29,241 bases of DNA from an uncultured Clostridia bacterium (GTDB taxonomy: Bacteria; Bacillota; Clostridia; Christensenellales; UBA3700): positions 1-29,241 of the forward strand of contig CAMWSW010000002.1 in the NCBI GenBank assembly GCA_947176975.1. Direction: 5' to 3'. The notes beneath the pieces were generated by a model that was given only the letters and a program-made list of their open reading frames with translations, was not told the DNA's origin and ran no database searches. Below, piece by piece: positions 7,734 to 18,500 of the stretch. How positions within the stretch are numbered: the first letter of the stretch is position 1; the number at the start of each line of letters is the position of its first letter. A program made the translations under genes and the position numbers.

Positions 7734-8896
7734 ATCATATCCTTACTTGCGGTCATTGCGCTTGCCCAAGCCCAATGGAGATTACATCCTCCGCAAAGAC
7801 CGTCAACGTCAACGCTCTCGCCTATACAATAGAGTCCGCTATGCAATTTCGACTGCAACGTACGCATATCCAACTCCTCAAGAGAAATTCCTCCGCACGC
7901 GACTTGCGCGTTGGCTCTCGAGCCTACGTCAAGTATATGTACCTCAAAAGCCTTGCAAGCCTTTGCCAAATCATCGGCTTTTTTGCGCGACATTACCCAC
8001 GACCTGTCCATAGGTATTTGAGAAATGATATTTTGCGCTATCGCTTTATGAAGAATACCTTCAAGAGGCGAATACACGTTGCAATTTGAATATATAAATT
8101 CGGAAAGTTGAGCTTGCGAAAGGTCGGGTACAAAATCAATTGTCACCTTGCAACTCTCCACTTTATCTCTGTATCTTGCAAGAGCAGACGAAAGGCGGAA
8201 TGCAAGTATTCCCGACAGCGCGCCGTCCTTGAATAAAAATTCTCCTCTCTCTCCCATAGTCTCTTTGCCGTTGATATACATTGAAGCGTATACCTTTGCG
8301 CGCACACCGTTTGCGCCTTTGAGTCCGTCGCACGACAGCGGGGCGATAGCGTATCTCAACGGTACTGCGCTGTGACCCAGACGACGCATCAGCTCAAGGC
8401 TGTCAAGTCCGCTCGTAGCGTTGCTGCCGCAAGCAAAAACGATTTTATCGCCTACGTACTCGCCTTTTGACGTAACTGCTTTCCATTTGCCGCCGCAAGG
8501 CGTCAATTCCTCGACGAGAGTGTCGCATACGATATTTACGCCGTATTCCTCAAGACGGCGAAGCAAAACGTTGAGCACGGTATTTGCGCTCTCGCTGTAG
8601 GGATATACTCTGCCTTCCGAATCGGATTTTGTCAAGAGTCCCAATTGAGCAAACTCTTCTATAACTCTTTGCGGCGAAAACTCCCGCAAAATATCTTTGA
8701 CGAGATGGGTATTGTAATCTCCGAGCGCAATATTTACGTTGGTAAGATTGCACTTGCCATTGCCTGTCGCAAGCAGTTTTTTGCCGACGCGCTCGTTTTT
8801 TTCCAACACCGTAACACTCTTCCCGCTTTTTGCAAGTTGAAGAGCGCACATAAGTCCGCTTGCGCCTCCGCCGATAATCAAAATACCATCCGCCAT
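7730..8896 (-). CDS. HI0933/BaiN-like NAD(P)/FAD-dependent oxidoreductase (COG2081)
   Basis: A 388-residue cytoplasmic flavoprotein. The N-terminal FAD-binding motif IIGGGASGLMCALQLAKSG (7-25) and acidic residue VLEKN are followed by the family hallmark KKLLATGNGKCNLTN (about 39-53). The C-terminus carries ACGGISLEELDMRTLQSKL, then GLYCIGESVDVDGLCGGCNL and WAWASA, which match the conserved end of COG2081 proteins. BaiN, a relative, was linked to bile-acid reduction, but the family is broad and that substrate must not be assumed here. The start is supported by GGAGGG four bases upstream (GTATT before ATG). It is the first gene of a two-gene unit with the COG2509 flavoprotein. Confidence 0.92.
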   Translation of the reverse strand: MADGILIIGGGASGLMCALQLAKSGKSVTVLEKNERVGKKLLATGNGKCNLTNVNIALGDYNTHLVKDILREFSPQRVIEEFAQLGLLTKSDSEGRVYPYSESANTVLNVLLRRLEEYGVNIVCDTLVEELTPCGGKWKAVTSKGEYVGDKIVFACGSNATSGLDSLELMRRLGHSAVPLRYAIAPLSCDGLKGANGVRAKVYASMYINGKETMGERGEFLFKDGALSGILAFRLSSALARYRDKVESCKVTIDFVPDLSQAQLSEFIYSNCNVYSPLEGILHKAIAQNIISQIPMDRSWVMSRKKADDLAKACKAFEVHILDVGSRANAQVACGGISLEELDMRTLQSKLHSGLYCIGESVDVDGLCGGCNLHWAWASAMTASKDMI

Positions 8897-8921
8897 AATA
8901 CCCTCCGATTTATACGCTTTT

Positions 8922-8951
8922 ATTATAGATTATTAAGCTGATACTTTGCAA
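8922..8951 (-). promoter_or_regulatory. Sigma-A-type promoter of the flavoprotein pair
   Basis: Minus strand TTGCAA (8946-8951), 18-base spacer, TATAAT (8922-8927), 25 bp before the ATG at 8896. It lies just downstream of the strong terminator of the giant-gene block. Confidence 0.65.
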
Positions 8952-8975
8952 CAAAATCTTTTGTTTATCGCATAC

Positions 8976-9012
8976 AAAAAGAAGCTGTTGCGAATTTTTA
9001 TGCAACAGCTTC
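8976..9012 (-). terminator. Strong Rho-independent terminator ending the giant-gene block
   Basis: A perfect 11-bp inverted repeat GAAGCTGTTGC/GCAACAGCTTC (8981-8991 and 9002-9012) with a 10-base loop, followed on the minus strand by TTTTTG. It lies 43 bp after the TGA of the last giant gene. It is the first terminator seen after the left-running 20 kb unit. Confidence 0.93.
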
Positions 9013-9055
9013 CTTCTATAATTATAGGACACCTCTCATATCCAACACTTTAAAA

Positions 9056-12000
9056 TCATTTTGCTTTGACGGCTATCGCAACGTTGTAGGTAATACCTGC
9101 GTTTACCACGTCGTATGTTACGTCTATGGTCTTGAGTTTTTGTGTAGAAGTATTGACTACGACGCTTACTTTTCCGTTGGTAGCTTTATCGACACCCAAG
9201 AAAACGAGCGTTTCTTTGACATCCGCTTTGAACGTAGCAGTCTCGCCGTCGACGGTAAATTCGGAATTGGTAAAATACAAGTCATCGAATTCAAAACCTA
9301 CGCCGTCTGCGCCAAACGCAATACTTGACACGTCGAGTCTGGGATCGATTTCCTCATTGCCGTCGGCATACTTATACAAAGTCGTACCGCTAGAGGTGAC
9401 TTCGATTGTCAAGTCGCGCGAACCCGTCTTGGTGTCGCCCTGATAAGACGCAATCTTATACAAGTCTGCTTTGGAGAATGCGCCGTCGTCTTCCGCGGGG
9501 TCGCATCCTGCAAATACCGTCAAGCATACGAGGACAACGGCAACTGCCATTACGATAACTTTGCTTGCTCTCTTTACTCCTACGCTCTTTGCTTTCTTGA
9601 CGGCTTGCGTATCTTGCTCATCCTCTTTCTTTCTCTTTGCGAAGAACATAAATCCTGCCATCAACACGCCTACTCCGCTCATAGAAAGCGCAACCGCCTT
9701 TGTTGCCGTCGAGCTCTTACCCGACTTACCCACAGCCGTAGCTCCCGCTTTTTGAGCGCCCGCTACGACGGAGTTTGCTCCGCGGAGGAGTTGCTCGTAA
9801 GAAGCTTGCAACTTGGCGTATTTAGCTTGGTCAATGCGCGACTTGTCTTCTTCAGATACGCTATCAATAAATGCAAGGACTTTGCTCTCGTACTCGTTGA
9901 TATTGGAGAAGTCTATCTTTTCATACTTTTCAAGAGTGCTCTTTATTGCGGATATATCAATACCCGTATGCAAGTTGAGCACGATTTCATCGGACTGCAA
10001 GTAGTTGGTGCTGCCTGCAAATCTGACTTTGACGACGTAATCGGTATTAGGTTTGAGGTCGACGAAAGTATTTCTGTTGACAAAACTTGCGCCGTTGACG
10101 CTTACCTCCATACCGTCTATTTTACTAGTAAGCGAGATTCTGTCGTAGTTGACGGTGACTTTGATATCGTCTGCCGATACTTCGCGGACTGCTTTTTTAA
10201 TATAGAATGGCATTATGTACTCGCCTTCGAAGATATTGGGATCGGCAGGAGTAATATGCTTGAAATACTGACCTGCATCCACCAACTTATCGTCGACGGA
10301 TTCGCCGTTCTCTTTTCTACGGAGATACCTTCTGACGTATGTACCTTCTTCGTCATTTCTGTCATATACATATACGCCGTCCACTTGCTCTCTCGTATAC
10401 TTGCCGTAAGCCTTGATAGAAGCGTCTGCATCTGTCTTAGAAAGACTTGAGATAGCCACGTATCTGAACACTCTGAACTTGAGCGCATTGAAGATCGTTT
10501 GGTTGGAAGTAATAACGCGGAAGTCTTCATATCTGTCCTGACCGTTGTATACTTCTTCGGAGCTGCGCAAGTTGACGAACTGTTCTACATTGCTTAAGTT
10601 TGCTCCGATTACGTGCAAATCGCCGGGAGTGATCGTGATATTGTAGTTGCGGTATCTCGGTACGATTATCTGAATTGGATTGCCTTGAGAGTCTACTGCT
10701 TCTTCAGTGATCCAATTGCCTTCTTCGTCAAGGAAGTCGAGGTCGGGTTCGAGACCGTTGAATAGTATTTTAACCACGCCATATTTTACGCCGAGGTCTG
10801 TATAGTACTCGTCGATATACATAGACGCCTTAAGATATTCGTAATCTTGAACAAACTCGTCTTCGCTGTCTGCTGCATATTCAAACGGCGCAAGGTATCT
10901 TTCACGATTGATTTCTATTGCCTGGTCTTGCGTATAGTAGTGATATCCCTCTTCTTCGTGAATACCGCCGCCTTCCGACGCAGGTCTGATGATAGGCGTC
11001 AACGAATCTGCGATAGAATAGATTCTGTATGCAGGCAAGACGTTGATAGATACGTTGCGCTTTGTGATAGTCATAATGATTTCAATACGCGTCTGGTACT
11101 CTTCGCCGAATACGACGGTATAGTTTTCATTTGACGCATCCGAAATAAACGCTCTGTACGTACCTGCATACGAAGGATTCTCCGTAGCCTCGGTAGACAT
11201 AACTCCGTCGACAATCTCAAAGTAGCTATAGTTGAAGTCAACGTTGCTGAACGTTCCTTCGGCAAACGTAACGACCAGACTTGGTTTGTGAACTTCACCA
11301 TTGTATTCATACTCAATATATTTGTTTCCATCCTCGAGTTGAACGTCGATAATGGTAAGAGTCTTAGGCGTGATATCAAAAGTAGCCGGTTCCACTTCAA
11401 GCTTATAATTCTTGTGCATATTGTTGTCCATCTCTTTGATTTCCACAAATACTGCATACGGATTACCCTGCTTATTTACAGAACTTCCCACTTTGATGTC
11501 GCCCCAAACGTCTACGAGCTCAATACCGTCGTCTTCAAGGAAATCTTTTTCACCGATGACCGTCACTCCCAAATATTCCGGCAATGGGTCGCGGTAGATT
11601 ACGCTGTTGGTATTGAGGTTTACCTTTACCTTGACGGTTCTCGGGTTGATTACATACAACCCACTCTTACCGTTGTTATCAATAATAATTATATAGTTAT
11701 CAATTTTATTATATGTATCCAAGGTAGGATCGTCCAAGTGCGCCTTATCCGTTCTATGTGAAGCGTCATTAGGTATGCTGATGCTGTAGTCTCCGGCGAA
11801 AGCGCGGGTATCAAGATTACTTAATACCGGCAAAAGCACTATATTATCCTCTGCAAGGAATTGGTCTTCCTTCTTGCTGCTTGCGCTTGCGTAACTCCAT
11901 GCTCTGATACTGTCTGCAGCCCAAGCTCCGCCAGTAAGTTCAGGCAATTCATCGCCGTATTCTTTAGTTTGTTTGTTGAGCGATACAGTAACAGTCCTCT

Positions 12001-15000
12001 TGGCAATATCTATACGATAATCATCATATACGACGTTATAATTGTCTTTGGTATTTTCATTTATTTGCCAACCTGTAGTAGTGGTACCGACCTTGAAGTC
12101 AATATCTATTTTGATATCGTAACTACCTGCGTCAACAGGATCGTTCACCCAAATATCCGTGCCTACCTTATTAAACGTAAAGACAGGGATACTCGAACTA
12201 TATTCATACGTAATGATACCGCGCTCGGAAGATTGTCTATTAAACTCAATGCCGAATCCGTATTCCGAATCGAAAACTGACTTGCCGTAAGCAATTTCCA
12301 ATTGTCTATTCGTAGGATTTACCTTATACTTAAGTCCAACAGTTCTCTTTTGAATCGTCACGTCGACCGTGATCGAGCCATCGTTATAATTGGAATCTTC
12401 TTCGTTGATGAATTCGTATTTGATTTGATATGCGCCGGCATTAAAAGGCTGTTGCGTTATCATTTCAACGGGTTCGCCGTCAATTATTTGATAATTGGTA
12501 ATTTTATTGAAAATCAAAGGTATTCCACCCGCGCCCACGACTGTGACGTATGGATCGACTTGGTCCTTTACGAAAAAGCCATACGGATAGGAATAACTTG
12601 GCTTTACGCTCAATACTTCGACGTCCGCCTTTGTGATTTCGATGATGAACTTAGTCACTTCCGGTAATTCATAGTTGCCGGAGTTGATACCGCTTTGCAG
12701 ACTCATTATCATTTGGAATTTGCCTACGTTGCGCATGTTCAAATCTTCGTCGCCGATAGCAAGATAGTCAAATTTGACGATATTACTGTCCTTGGCAAGC
12801 ACGTTGTAAAGTTTTAATTTTGCCTTTGAAGCATTTGCTTGCTGTTGGGTCTCAAAGATTTCCATATCGTCCGCCAACGTCATATCTTTTGCCGCATACT
12901 GTAATTCTATTTTGTAAGCGTCGTCTTCTATTTCATCAGTATATCCATTGATCAAACTTATTTTACGTTGTTTGATTACGAAGTCTATGCTGTAGTCGGC
13001 GTATGTTGAGCCCATAGAAAGTTCGTAATTAGTGTTGGTCAAACCTGTGACGACAATTTTATACGTACCTGCGTTGACACAACTGTCTACCTTTATGTAC
13101 TCTCCGGTATAACTATCCAGCATTCTGTACTCGCAGATTGCGCTGCAAGTATCTCCGTTTGTCAACGTATCTTTTGGGATATCGCTGCTAAACACAACGG
13201 GATTGCCGTCATATACAGTGGTAAATTGACGGTAAGAAGTTATTGCGCCCGTAAGCTTGTCGTATATACGTCCGCTATCTTCGTTCTCAACAATGTCACT
13301 GTCGTGTCCCCAATCTATTGAAGCTTGTTTTGGCCTAACTTCTTGAATTATTCTTTTTTGCCAATCTGTTTGTTTTTGACCGCCTCTGACGGGCATATAA
13401 CCCTCGTGCGCGGCAGCGTACTTCTTATAGTCGGGATCGTCGTAAATATACGACACGTATCTGTACATCGTACTGACGAATTGAATATAATTGTAGTTAC
13501 GTCCGTCTGTACTTTCCATATATAAGTAAGACTTATACGTATCTGGAGATACTATACCGTCAGACATTCTTACCGGCACGTTGCTCTTATTTCCGACGGA
13601 TAACCAATAACTCCTATCCGTCAAAGTCCTGATAGATTTAGTGCATGCCTCATCGTAAAACAATTTCAAGCCCGGAGCCGTCAAGCTTGCGCCGTATCTT
13701 ACAAAGTCCAAAGTGACGTCGCCTGTAGTTGGATTCTCCTCCAACAAATTTGAATAGGACAACTTGTAATATACTGCTTTTCCGTGCGTATATTGAATAG
13801 TATAGTTTTCGTTGATACCTCTTTGGATTTCCGTATGTGTGACGTTGAATTTCTGTGCATCCTCAAAAGAAGTCGCCTGATCGTAGTAATACTCAAGATC
13901 GGTTTTGTTAGTAGCCCTGTTGGTAACAGACTTTGACCACAGAATCTTGTCATCGCTTTTCAAATCATAAACAACCCACAAAGGCGAATCCTCTTCATTA
14001 CCCGAAAATGTCAAATATGCATTTTCAGCGGAAGCTGGTACAAACTCTCCCGAACCGTCGGTCTTGCTAAGTACGTCTTGTATAAGTATGTTCGTGGAAT
14101 AGTATCTGCCTTTATTGTCTCCGTTTACTCCTTTTGTTGCTGAATAGTCAAAACCAATGGAGAACGTTGTACCCGAATATACTTCTTTTGTCATATATAT
14201 ATCGCTTACGTTGCTTTCTCCGTAATTGAGCTGACCTGCAGCGCCTATTATTAAATACTGAATTGTATTATCTTCAACGTTTGTTGGTGAATATTGAGTA
14301 TCTTGCGTCAAATAACTTGCATAACCCGTCCAGTTGTTGATAATTCCTTTAATTGTTCCGATGGTTTCTACCTTTCCGGCGAGAGAACCCTGTCCACCAT
14401 CCAAGTCGTAAGCCGATATGCCCGCAACTATTCCCGAGAAGGAACGCGTTCTGTTGTCTTTAGGATTGACGCATCTGGCATCAAGATTACCGCTACCTTC
14501 AGTCAAGATATTGAATACCTTGGACCCGTTTGCCATCCAGCCTACTACTCCGCCGACCCATGCTCTTGCGTAACATTTCCAATACTCTAATGACGTTGCG
14601 CCTTTGTTTTGACCTTGAACGCTCAAAGATATGTTGCCTTTCAGAGTAATCTTACTGTTGGACACAACAGCGTTTGAAGACATAGTGCCGACGTATCCGC
14701 CCAAAGCAAAGGAGTGCCTTGACATGGTCTCTTGTCCATAATTAGCGAAGCCGCCTGCCGAACTCGTCCAATCGGTATCGGCAAAGAAGGTTATATTTTT
14801 TCCTATAGTAAGAGAACAGTTATCTATCGTTCCCAAAGAATATGCGACGATAAGACCAAAAGTGCCGCAATTGCTTGTTGAATAAGACAAGTCGATATTC
14901 TTGTCATAGACAAATTTACAATTCTTTATTACCTGATTTGGGCGCAAATAACCGATAAGTCCCGCATGCAAGTCAAGATTTGCTCTTGTGTCCTTAGTTC

Positions 15001-15511
15001 CCGCATAAGTATTAAGCGCCGAATCGTTAAACAGACTTCTATCGACTGCGTAAGCGGAATCTTTGTCAGGATTTTGCTTATCGGACGTATTAGCCAACGA
15101 CTTCAATTCAGCGGTAGTATTATCAGTCGCCAAACCCGTAGCCGTAAGCGTAATAGTATGTCCGTTACCATCCAATACCGTGACGTTTGCCGACATAAGT
15201 CTTCTTGTAAATTTTCCGTCCCAAGAGAAATCTGGAATATCTTTGACAAGATAACCTTTTCCGCTGCCGGAGGCCAAGAAATTTCTCAAGTCGTTGGCAT
15301 CATTTATTGCAGTTCCTTCGTTACTGGTCACACCGTGGACTTCGCCGTTGGCCATCACGCCGTTCAACTTTTGCACGGTTGGATTCGGGGTGGTAGAATC
15401 TGCGCTTGCAATATTCTCCTTGCCCTGTCCCGCAAATGAAATGACCAGCGCCAAAAGTAATATAATAGTTATTCCCAAAAACGTTAAAGTCTTCTTTTTT
15501 GTCTGTGTCAT
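9056..15511 (-). CDS. Giant beta-helix/MBG-repeat surface protein with internal membrane hairpin and fused lipoprotein-like C-terminus
   Basis: A 2151-residue protein. The signal peptide lies in residues 1-38 (basic MTQTKKK, hydrophobic core, AxA-like ASA). Residues about 45-450 look like a right-handed beta-helix (GLUG/pectate-lyase-like): LDGNGHTI near 112 and GGYVG / GGVVGW units. From about 760 to 1790 come MBG/YDG-type Ig-like repeats, such as VYDGNPVVF, KEYGDELPEL and YNGEVHKPSL, each closing on strands like ITKRNVSI. Then a fibronectin-III-like unit (about 1778-1850) and a helical stalk (1853-1910). A first transmembrane segment (about 1937-1957) is followed by KRKKEDEQ, a 25-residue basic loop, a second hydrophobic stretch ending FAGC (Cys 2003) and 149 more residues. 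GGAGG seven bases upstream supports the ATG. It is third in the block. Adhesive or structural function is inferred; no enzyme motif is seen. Confidence 0.88.
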   Translation of the reverse strand: MTQTKKKTLTFLGITIILLLALVISFAGQGKENIASADSTTPNPTVQKLNGVMANGEVHGVTSNEGTAINDANDLRNFLASGSGKGYLVKDIPDFSWDGKFTRRLMSANVTVLDGNGHTITLTATGLATDNTTAELKSLANTSDKQNPDKDSAYAVDRSLFNDSALNTYAGTKDTRANLDLHAGLIGYLRPNQVIKNCKFVYDKNIDLSYSTSNCGTFGLIVAYSLGTIDNCSLTIGKNITFFADTDWTSSAGGFANYGQETMSRHSFALGGYVGTMSSNAVVSNSKITLKGNISLSVQGQNKGATSLEYWKCYARAWVGGVVGWMANGSKVFNILTEGSGNLDARCVNPKDNRTRSFSGIVAGISAYDLDGGQGSLAGKVETIGTIKGIINNWTGYASYLTQDTQYSPTNVEDNTIQYLIIGAAGQLNYGESNVSDIYMTKEVYSGTTFSIGFDYSATKGVNGDNKGRYYSTNILIQDVLSKTDGSGEFVPASAENAYLTFSGNEEDSPLWVVYDLKSDDKILWSKSVTNRATNKTDLEYYYDQATSFEDAQKFNVTHTEIQRGINENYTIQYTHGKAVYYKLSYSNLLEENPTTGDVTLDFVRYGASLTAPGLKLFYDEACTKSIRTLTDRSYWLSVGNKSNVPVRMSDGIVSPDTYKSYLYMESTDGRNYNYIQFVSTMYRYVSYIYDDPDYKKYAAAHEGYMPVRGGQKQTDWQKRIIQEVRPKQASIDWGHDSDIVENEDSGRIYDKLTGAITSYRQFTTVYDGNPVVFSSDIPKDTLTNGDTCSAICEYRMLDSYTGEYIKVDSCVNAGTYKIVVTGLTNTNYELSMGSTYADYSIDFVIKQRKISLINGYTDEIEDDAYKIELQYAAKDMTLADDMEIFETQQQANASKAKLKLYNVLAKDSNIVKFDYLAIGDEDLNMRNVGKFQMIMSLQSGINSGNYELPEVTKFIIEITKADVEVLSVKPSYSYPYGFFVKDQVDPYVTVVGAGGIPLIFNKITNYQIIDGEPVEMITQQPFNAGAYQIKYEFINEEDSNYNDGSITVDVTIQKRTVGLKYKVNPTNRQLEIAYGKSVFDSEYGFGIEFNRQSSERGIITYEYSSSIPVFTFNKVGTDIWVNDPVDAGSYDIKIDIDFKVGTTTTGWQINENTKDNYNVVYDDYRIDIAKRTVTVSLNKQTKEYGDELPELTGGAWAADSIRAWSYASASSKKEDQFLAEDNIVLLPVLSNLDTRAFAGDYSISIPNDASHRTDKAHLDDPTLDTYNKIDNYIIIIDNNGKSGLYVINPRTVKVKVNLNTNSVIYRDPLPEYLGVTVIGEKDFLEDDGIELVDVWGDIKVGSSVNKQGNPYAVFVEIKEMDNNMHKNYKLEVEPATFDITPKTLTIIDVQLEDGNKYIEYEYNGEVHKPSLVVTFAEGTFSNVDFNYSYFEIVDGVMSTEATENPSYAGTYRAFISDASNENYTVVFGEEYQTRIEIIMTITKRNVSINVLPAYRIYSIADSLTPIIRPASEGGGIHEEEGYHYYTQDQAIEINRERYLAPFEYAADSEDEFVQDYEYLKASMYIDEYYTDLGVKYGVVKILFNGLEPDLDFLDEEGNWITEEAVDSQGNPIQIIVPRYRNYNITITPGDLHVIGANLSNVEQFVNLRSSEEVYNGQDRYEDFRVITSNQTIFNALKFRVFRYVAISSLSKTDADASIKAYGKYTREQVDGVYVYDRNDEEGTYVRRYLRRKENGESVDDKLVDAGQYFKHITPADPNIFEGEYIMPFYIKKAVREVSADDIKVTVNYDRISLTSKIDGMEVSVNGASFVNRNTFVDLKPNTDYVVKVRFAGSTNYLQSDEIVLNLHTGIDISAIKSTLEKYEKIDFSNINEYESKVLAFIDSVSEEDKSRIDQAKYAKLQASYEQLLRGANSVVAGAQKAGATAVGKSGKSSTATKAVALSMSGVGVLMAGFMFFAKRKKEDEQDTQAVKKAKSVGVKRASKVIVMAVAVVLVCLTVFAGCDPAEDDGAFSKADLYKIASYQGDTKTGSRDLTIEVTSSGTTLYKYADGNEEIDPRLDVSSIAFGADGVGFEFDDLYFTNSEFTVDGETATFKADVKETLVFLGVDKATNGKVSVVVNTSTQKLKTIDVTYDVVNAGITYNVAIAVKAK
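9059..9568 (-). other. Lipoprotein-like module fused to the C-terminus of the 2151-residue protein
   Basis: Residues about 1982-2151. A basic stretch (VKRASK), a hydrophobic core starting at Met 1988 and the sequence TVFAGC (Cys at 9503-9505) reproduce a type II signal peptide, followed by the acidic linker DPAEDDG and a beta-rich domain of about 140 residues. No good ribosome binding site precedes Met 1988, so it is read as part of the long protein. It may be an inserted lipoprotein gene that lost its own start, or the second half of a membrane hairpin. Phe at -3 of the lipobox is not the usual Leu/Val/Ile. Confidence 0.6.
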
Positions 15512-15526
15512 AATTCTTCCTCCATA

Positions 15527-18500
15527 TTATACAATGCCTGCTTTCTTTCTCTTTTTGACCACGACTACAGCCGTAACCGTCGCAGCAACCATCAGTACGA
15601 CTACAGCGGCTATTGCGACCCAACCGTAAACGGATATTTCCGCGCTGTTGATTTCGCCTACGTCAACTGTCCAATATCTATCGAGCTTATAGTTGGTGTT
15701 TGGGATAACGAGCCATACCGTGTATCTACCGTCTGCAATGACTCCGTTTTCGTCAGGCGTAACTATTTCGCCGTTGCTCTCGTCGCCCTTGACGTACTTG
15801 CGATATTGCAAAGCGCACTCGACTTTTGTTCCGTTTGAATCTACAAAATAGCCCTTGTATTCGCTGAGGCTGATTCCGCTCGGAACTTTGCCAGGCAAAT
15901 CCTTGTTTATCTCTTTATAAGGCAAATCAGCCTGTCTTATCATGATTTGCGTCTTGAGTACCAAGTCCTCAAAGTTGGGTGAAGTCAACTTAACCTCGCC
16001 CGTATAGTAGGACGGACCCACCTCCGGATCGACGTACACATTGGTAGCGTAGTAGTGACCTTCGCCTCCGTTGACAATCACCGACTCTCCGTTATAAGTG
16101 TAATTACCGTTTGAGTCGCGTTCAAGCCCTTCAAAAGCTATTGCGTGTCTCTTACCGTCGTACACGACGTTCAAAACTTTTGCGCTTACGCCTTCCATAG
16201 TAGCTTTCTTGATCGTTACTTTGGCTTGCAACTCCTTAGTCGAATATCCGTCTTTGGATACGCTCATCGTCACGGTATATTCTCTTGCATTGACAAAATT
16301 TAATTGTTTGATTGCCTCGTTGGCGTCGAATCCGTCGGCATGGATTCGCGTTGTTCCGTATTGGAACGTAATTTTCAAATCCGAGTAGCCCAACAATCCG
16401 CTTGCCGTAGGCAAATGCTTTTGTCCGTCGTAGACCGCCTCGATTGAATTGAACGTAATGCCCTTGAGTTCTGCAGGGTTGATAATCATTACTACGTCAA
16501 TCGAACTCCTATCGTAATCGTCGTTGCCCAAATAAGATACTCTATACTCGTATCTTCCAGTCTCGGAGAACCAACCTCCACCTTCGCTTGGGCTATTGGC
16601 AACGTCTACGTAACTTCCCCTGTCGTTCTTATATTGAACTTTGACGATTCCGTCTGCGGAAGTGCTTGCCGACCACAGTTGTTTGTTGCTTGAAGATCTG
16701 ACTTCTGCCACTGCGTCAACCAAGTTAAACGAACGCTTCTCACCAGTGAAATAGTATTCCAATGAGACGTCTTCCATTCTGACTTCCGTCTTAGCTCTTT
16801 GAATGATGAGATATCCTTCTGCATAGTCGCTCTTTGGGAAGAAGTTGGGGTTGTCTTTTGTGACAAATTCGACTTTGACGAGATAGAATCCTCTTTCCGT
16901 AGGATATTCCGTCATGGCGTCGTCGCTCGGTTTTCCGATTACTCTTCCTTCAGCCGCATTATACGTAGCGCCTTCGAGATACTCATAATATTTTATCGAC
17001 AAATCGCTTTCTTCATAGAGATCTTTCGATCCTTCGGGAATAATCAAGTCATATTGCAACTGTCCCTCAGTATAGTCTTTAACTCTCACGCCCGTGGTAA
17101 TATCCAACTGACCTCTGGCGATGTTGAATTTGAAAGATGTTTGTCCGCTTACAGCGTAATTGTTGTCAGGCAATGTGATATTGATCGTATACAATCCCAC
17201 TGCGCTCAACGTAGCGACGGGTCTTTCGCCGAGAACATACTCAATGTTAGCCTTTTGCGTCTCTCCGTTGACGTCTACATAAGTACCGGTAATGGTATGC
17301 GAATTGCCTGCCGTAACGCCGGTAGGTATGTTGCCGACAACGTCTGAGTTATCGAATATCAAATCAACGGCAACGGGTCTTTGCTTTATTTCGATATTTG
17401 TCGAATTGACGATATATTCGATATTTTCATATCCGTTTGGCGCAATACCTTTGACAAGATATTGATTTATCGTCGCTGTCGAAGAAGCCTGCGTATCAAT
17501 CTTCACAGGCACATATTCGTCCGTAGCCTCGACGTACACTTCGATTTCGGTGGGCACTTCGTCGCCGTAGTAATATATCTTTTGGCTGTTGAATGCCTCT
17601 TGCTCGCCAAGCTCGATAGTGATTGTCACCTTGTTGATTTTGGCGTCTTTCTCGCAAGTCTCCCAATACGTGTCTTCCTCTACTTCGACGTCCTCGAAAA
17701 AGTCGATTTCTGACAAATCCGTGAAATATACGATATAGTTGTATCCGTCCACGCCCGTCAGAACTACTCTGAACGAAACTTTCGTATTTCCAACTGCTGA
17801 CGACGTATATTTCACCTCGACGGGAACTATGCCGTTCTCGCCCAAAACTATAAGCGGTCTTGACATTCCTGCAGGCGAGTAAATTACGCCCAAATAATCG
17901 TCGGAATAGAATCCGTCTTCGTTGTTAAGTTCTGAAAAATCGGCGTAGAATTTATACTCTTTCTTGTACTCGTCCGTACCGTCGTATTGCTTGTCAAAAT
18001 ACTCTGCTCTTTCCTCTTCATTGAGCAAGATATCCTCGACGGTCTTTTTCTCGCCGTTCTCATACGTGAACACGTTGTTGAGATTGGTGTCGAGATAGAT
18101 ACTTGCAAGTCTCAACCAAATAACGTACTTACCTATAGCGTCGTTCTCATAGCGTTCGCCTTCTGCATTAAGCGGGAATACTTCGTCTTCATACAAGCCG
18201 GTCTCGTTGATCATCTTTATCTTGAAATCGTCGCCTATACCAGTGTATATATCGCCCATATTCCAATTTATCGTTAAGACGCTATCGTTTCCGCTGACGG
18301 CGCTTTCATTCAAGAGATCTTCGCACGGAATCCAAATATCGCCGCCTTGCTCATTTCTTTGATAAGAATAATACAGTCTCCAGTCAGACTTACCGAAAGT
18401 AGCGGTATATGTAACCATAACGTTTTTGGTACTGTAATTAAAACTACCGTCCGTTCTATACGAAGAGTATTTAAATTTCAGTTTTCCTTCGACTCTGTCT

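Noticed and set aside
9548..9550. Met 1988 as start of a separate lipoprotein gene
   Set aside because: No ribosome binding site at a proper distance and no upstream stop; the basic n-region would be lost. It is treated as part of the fused protein.
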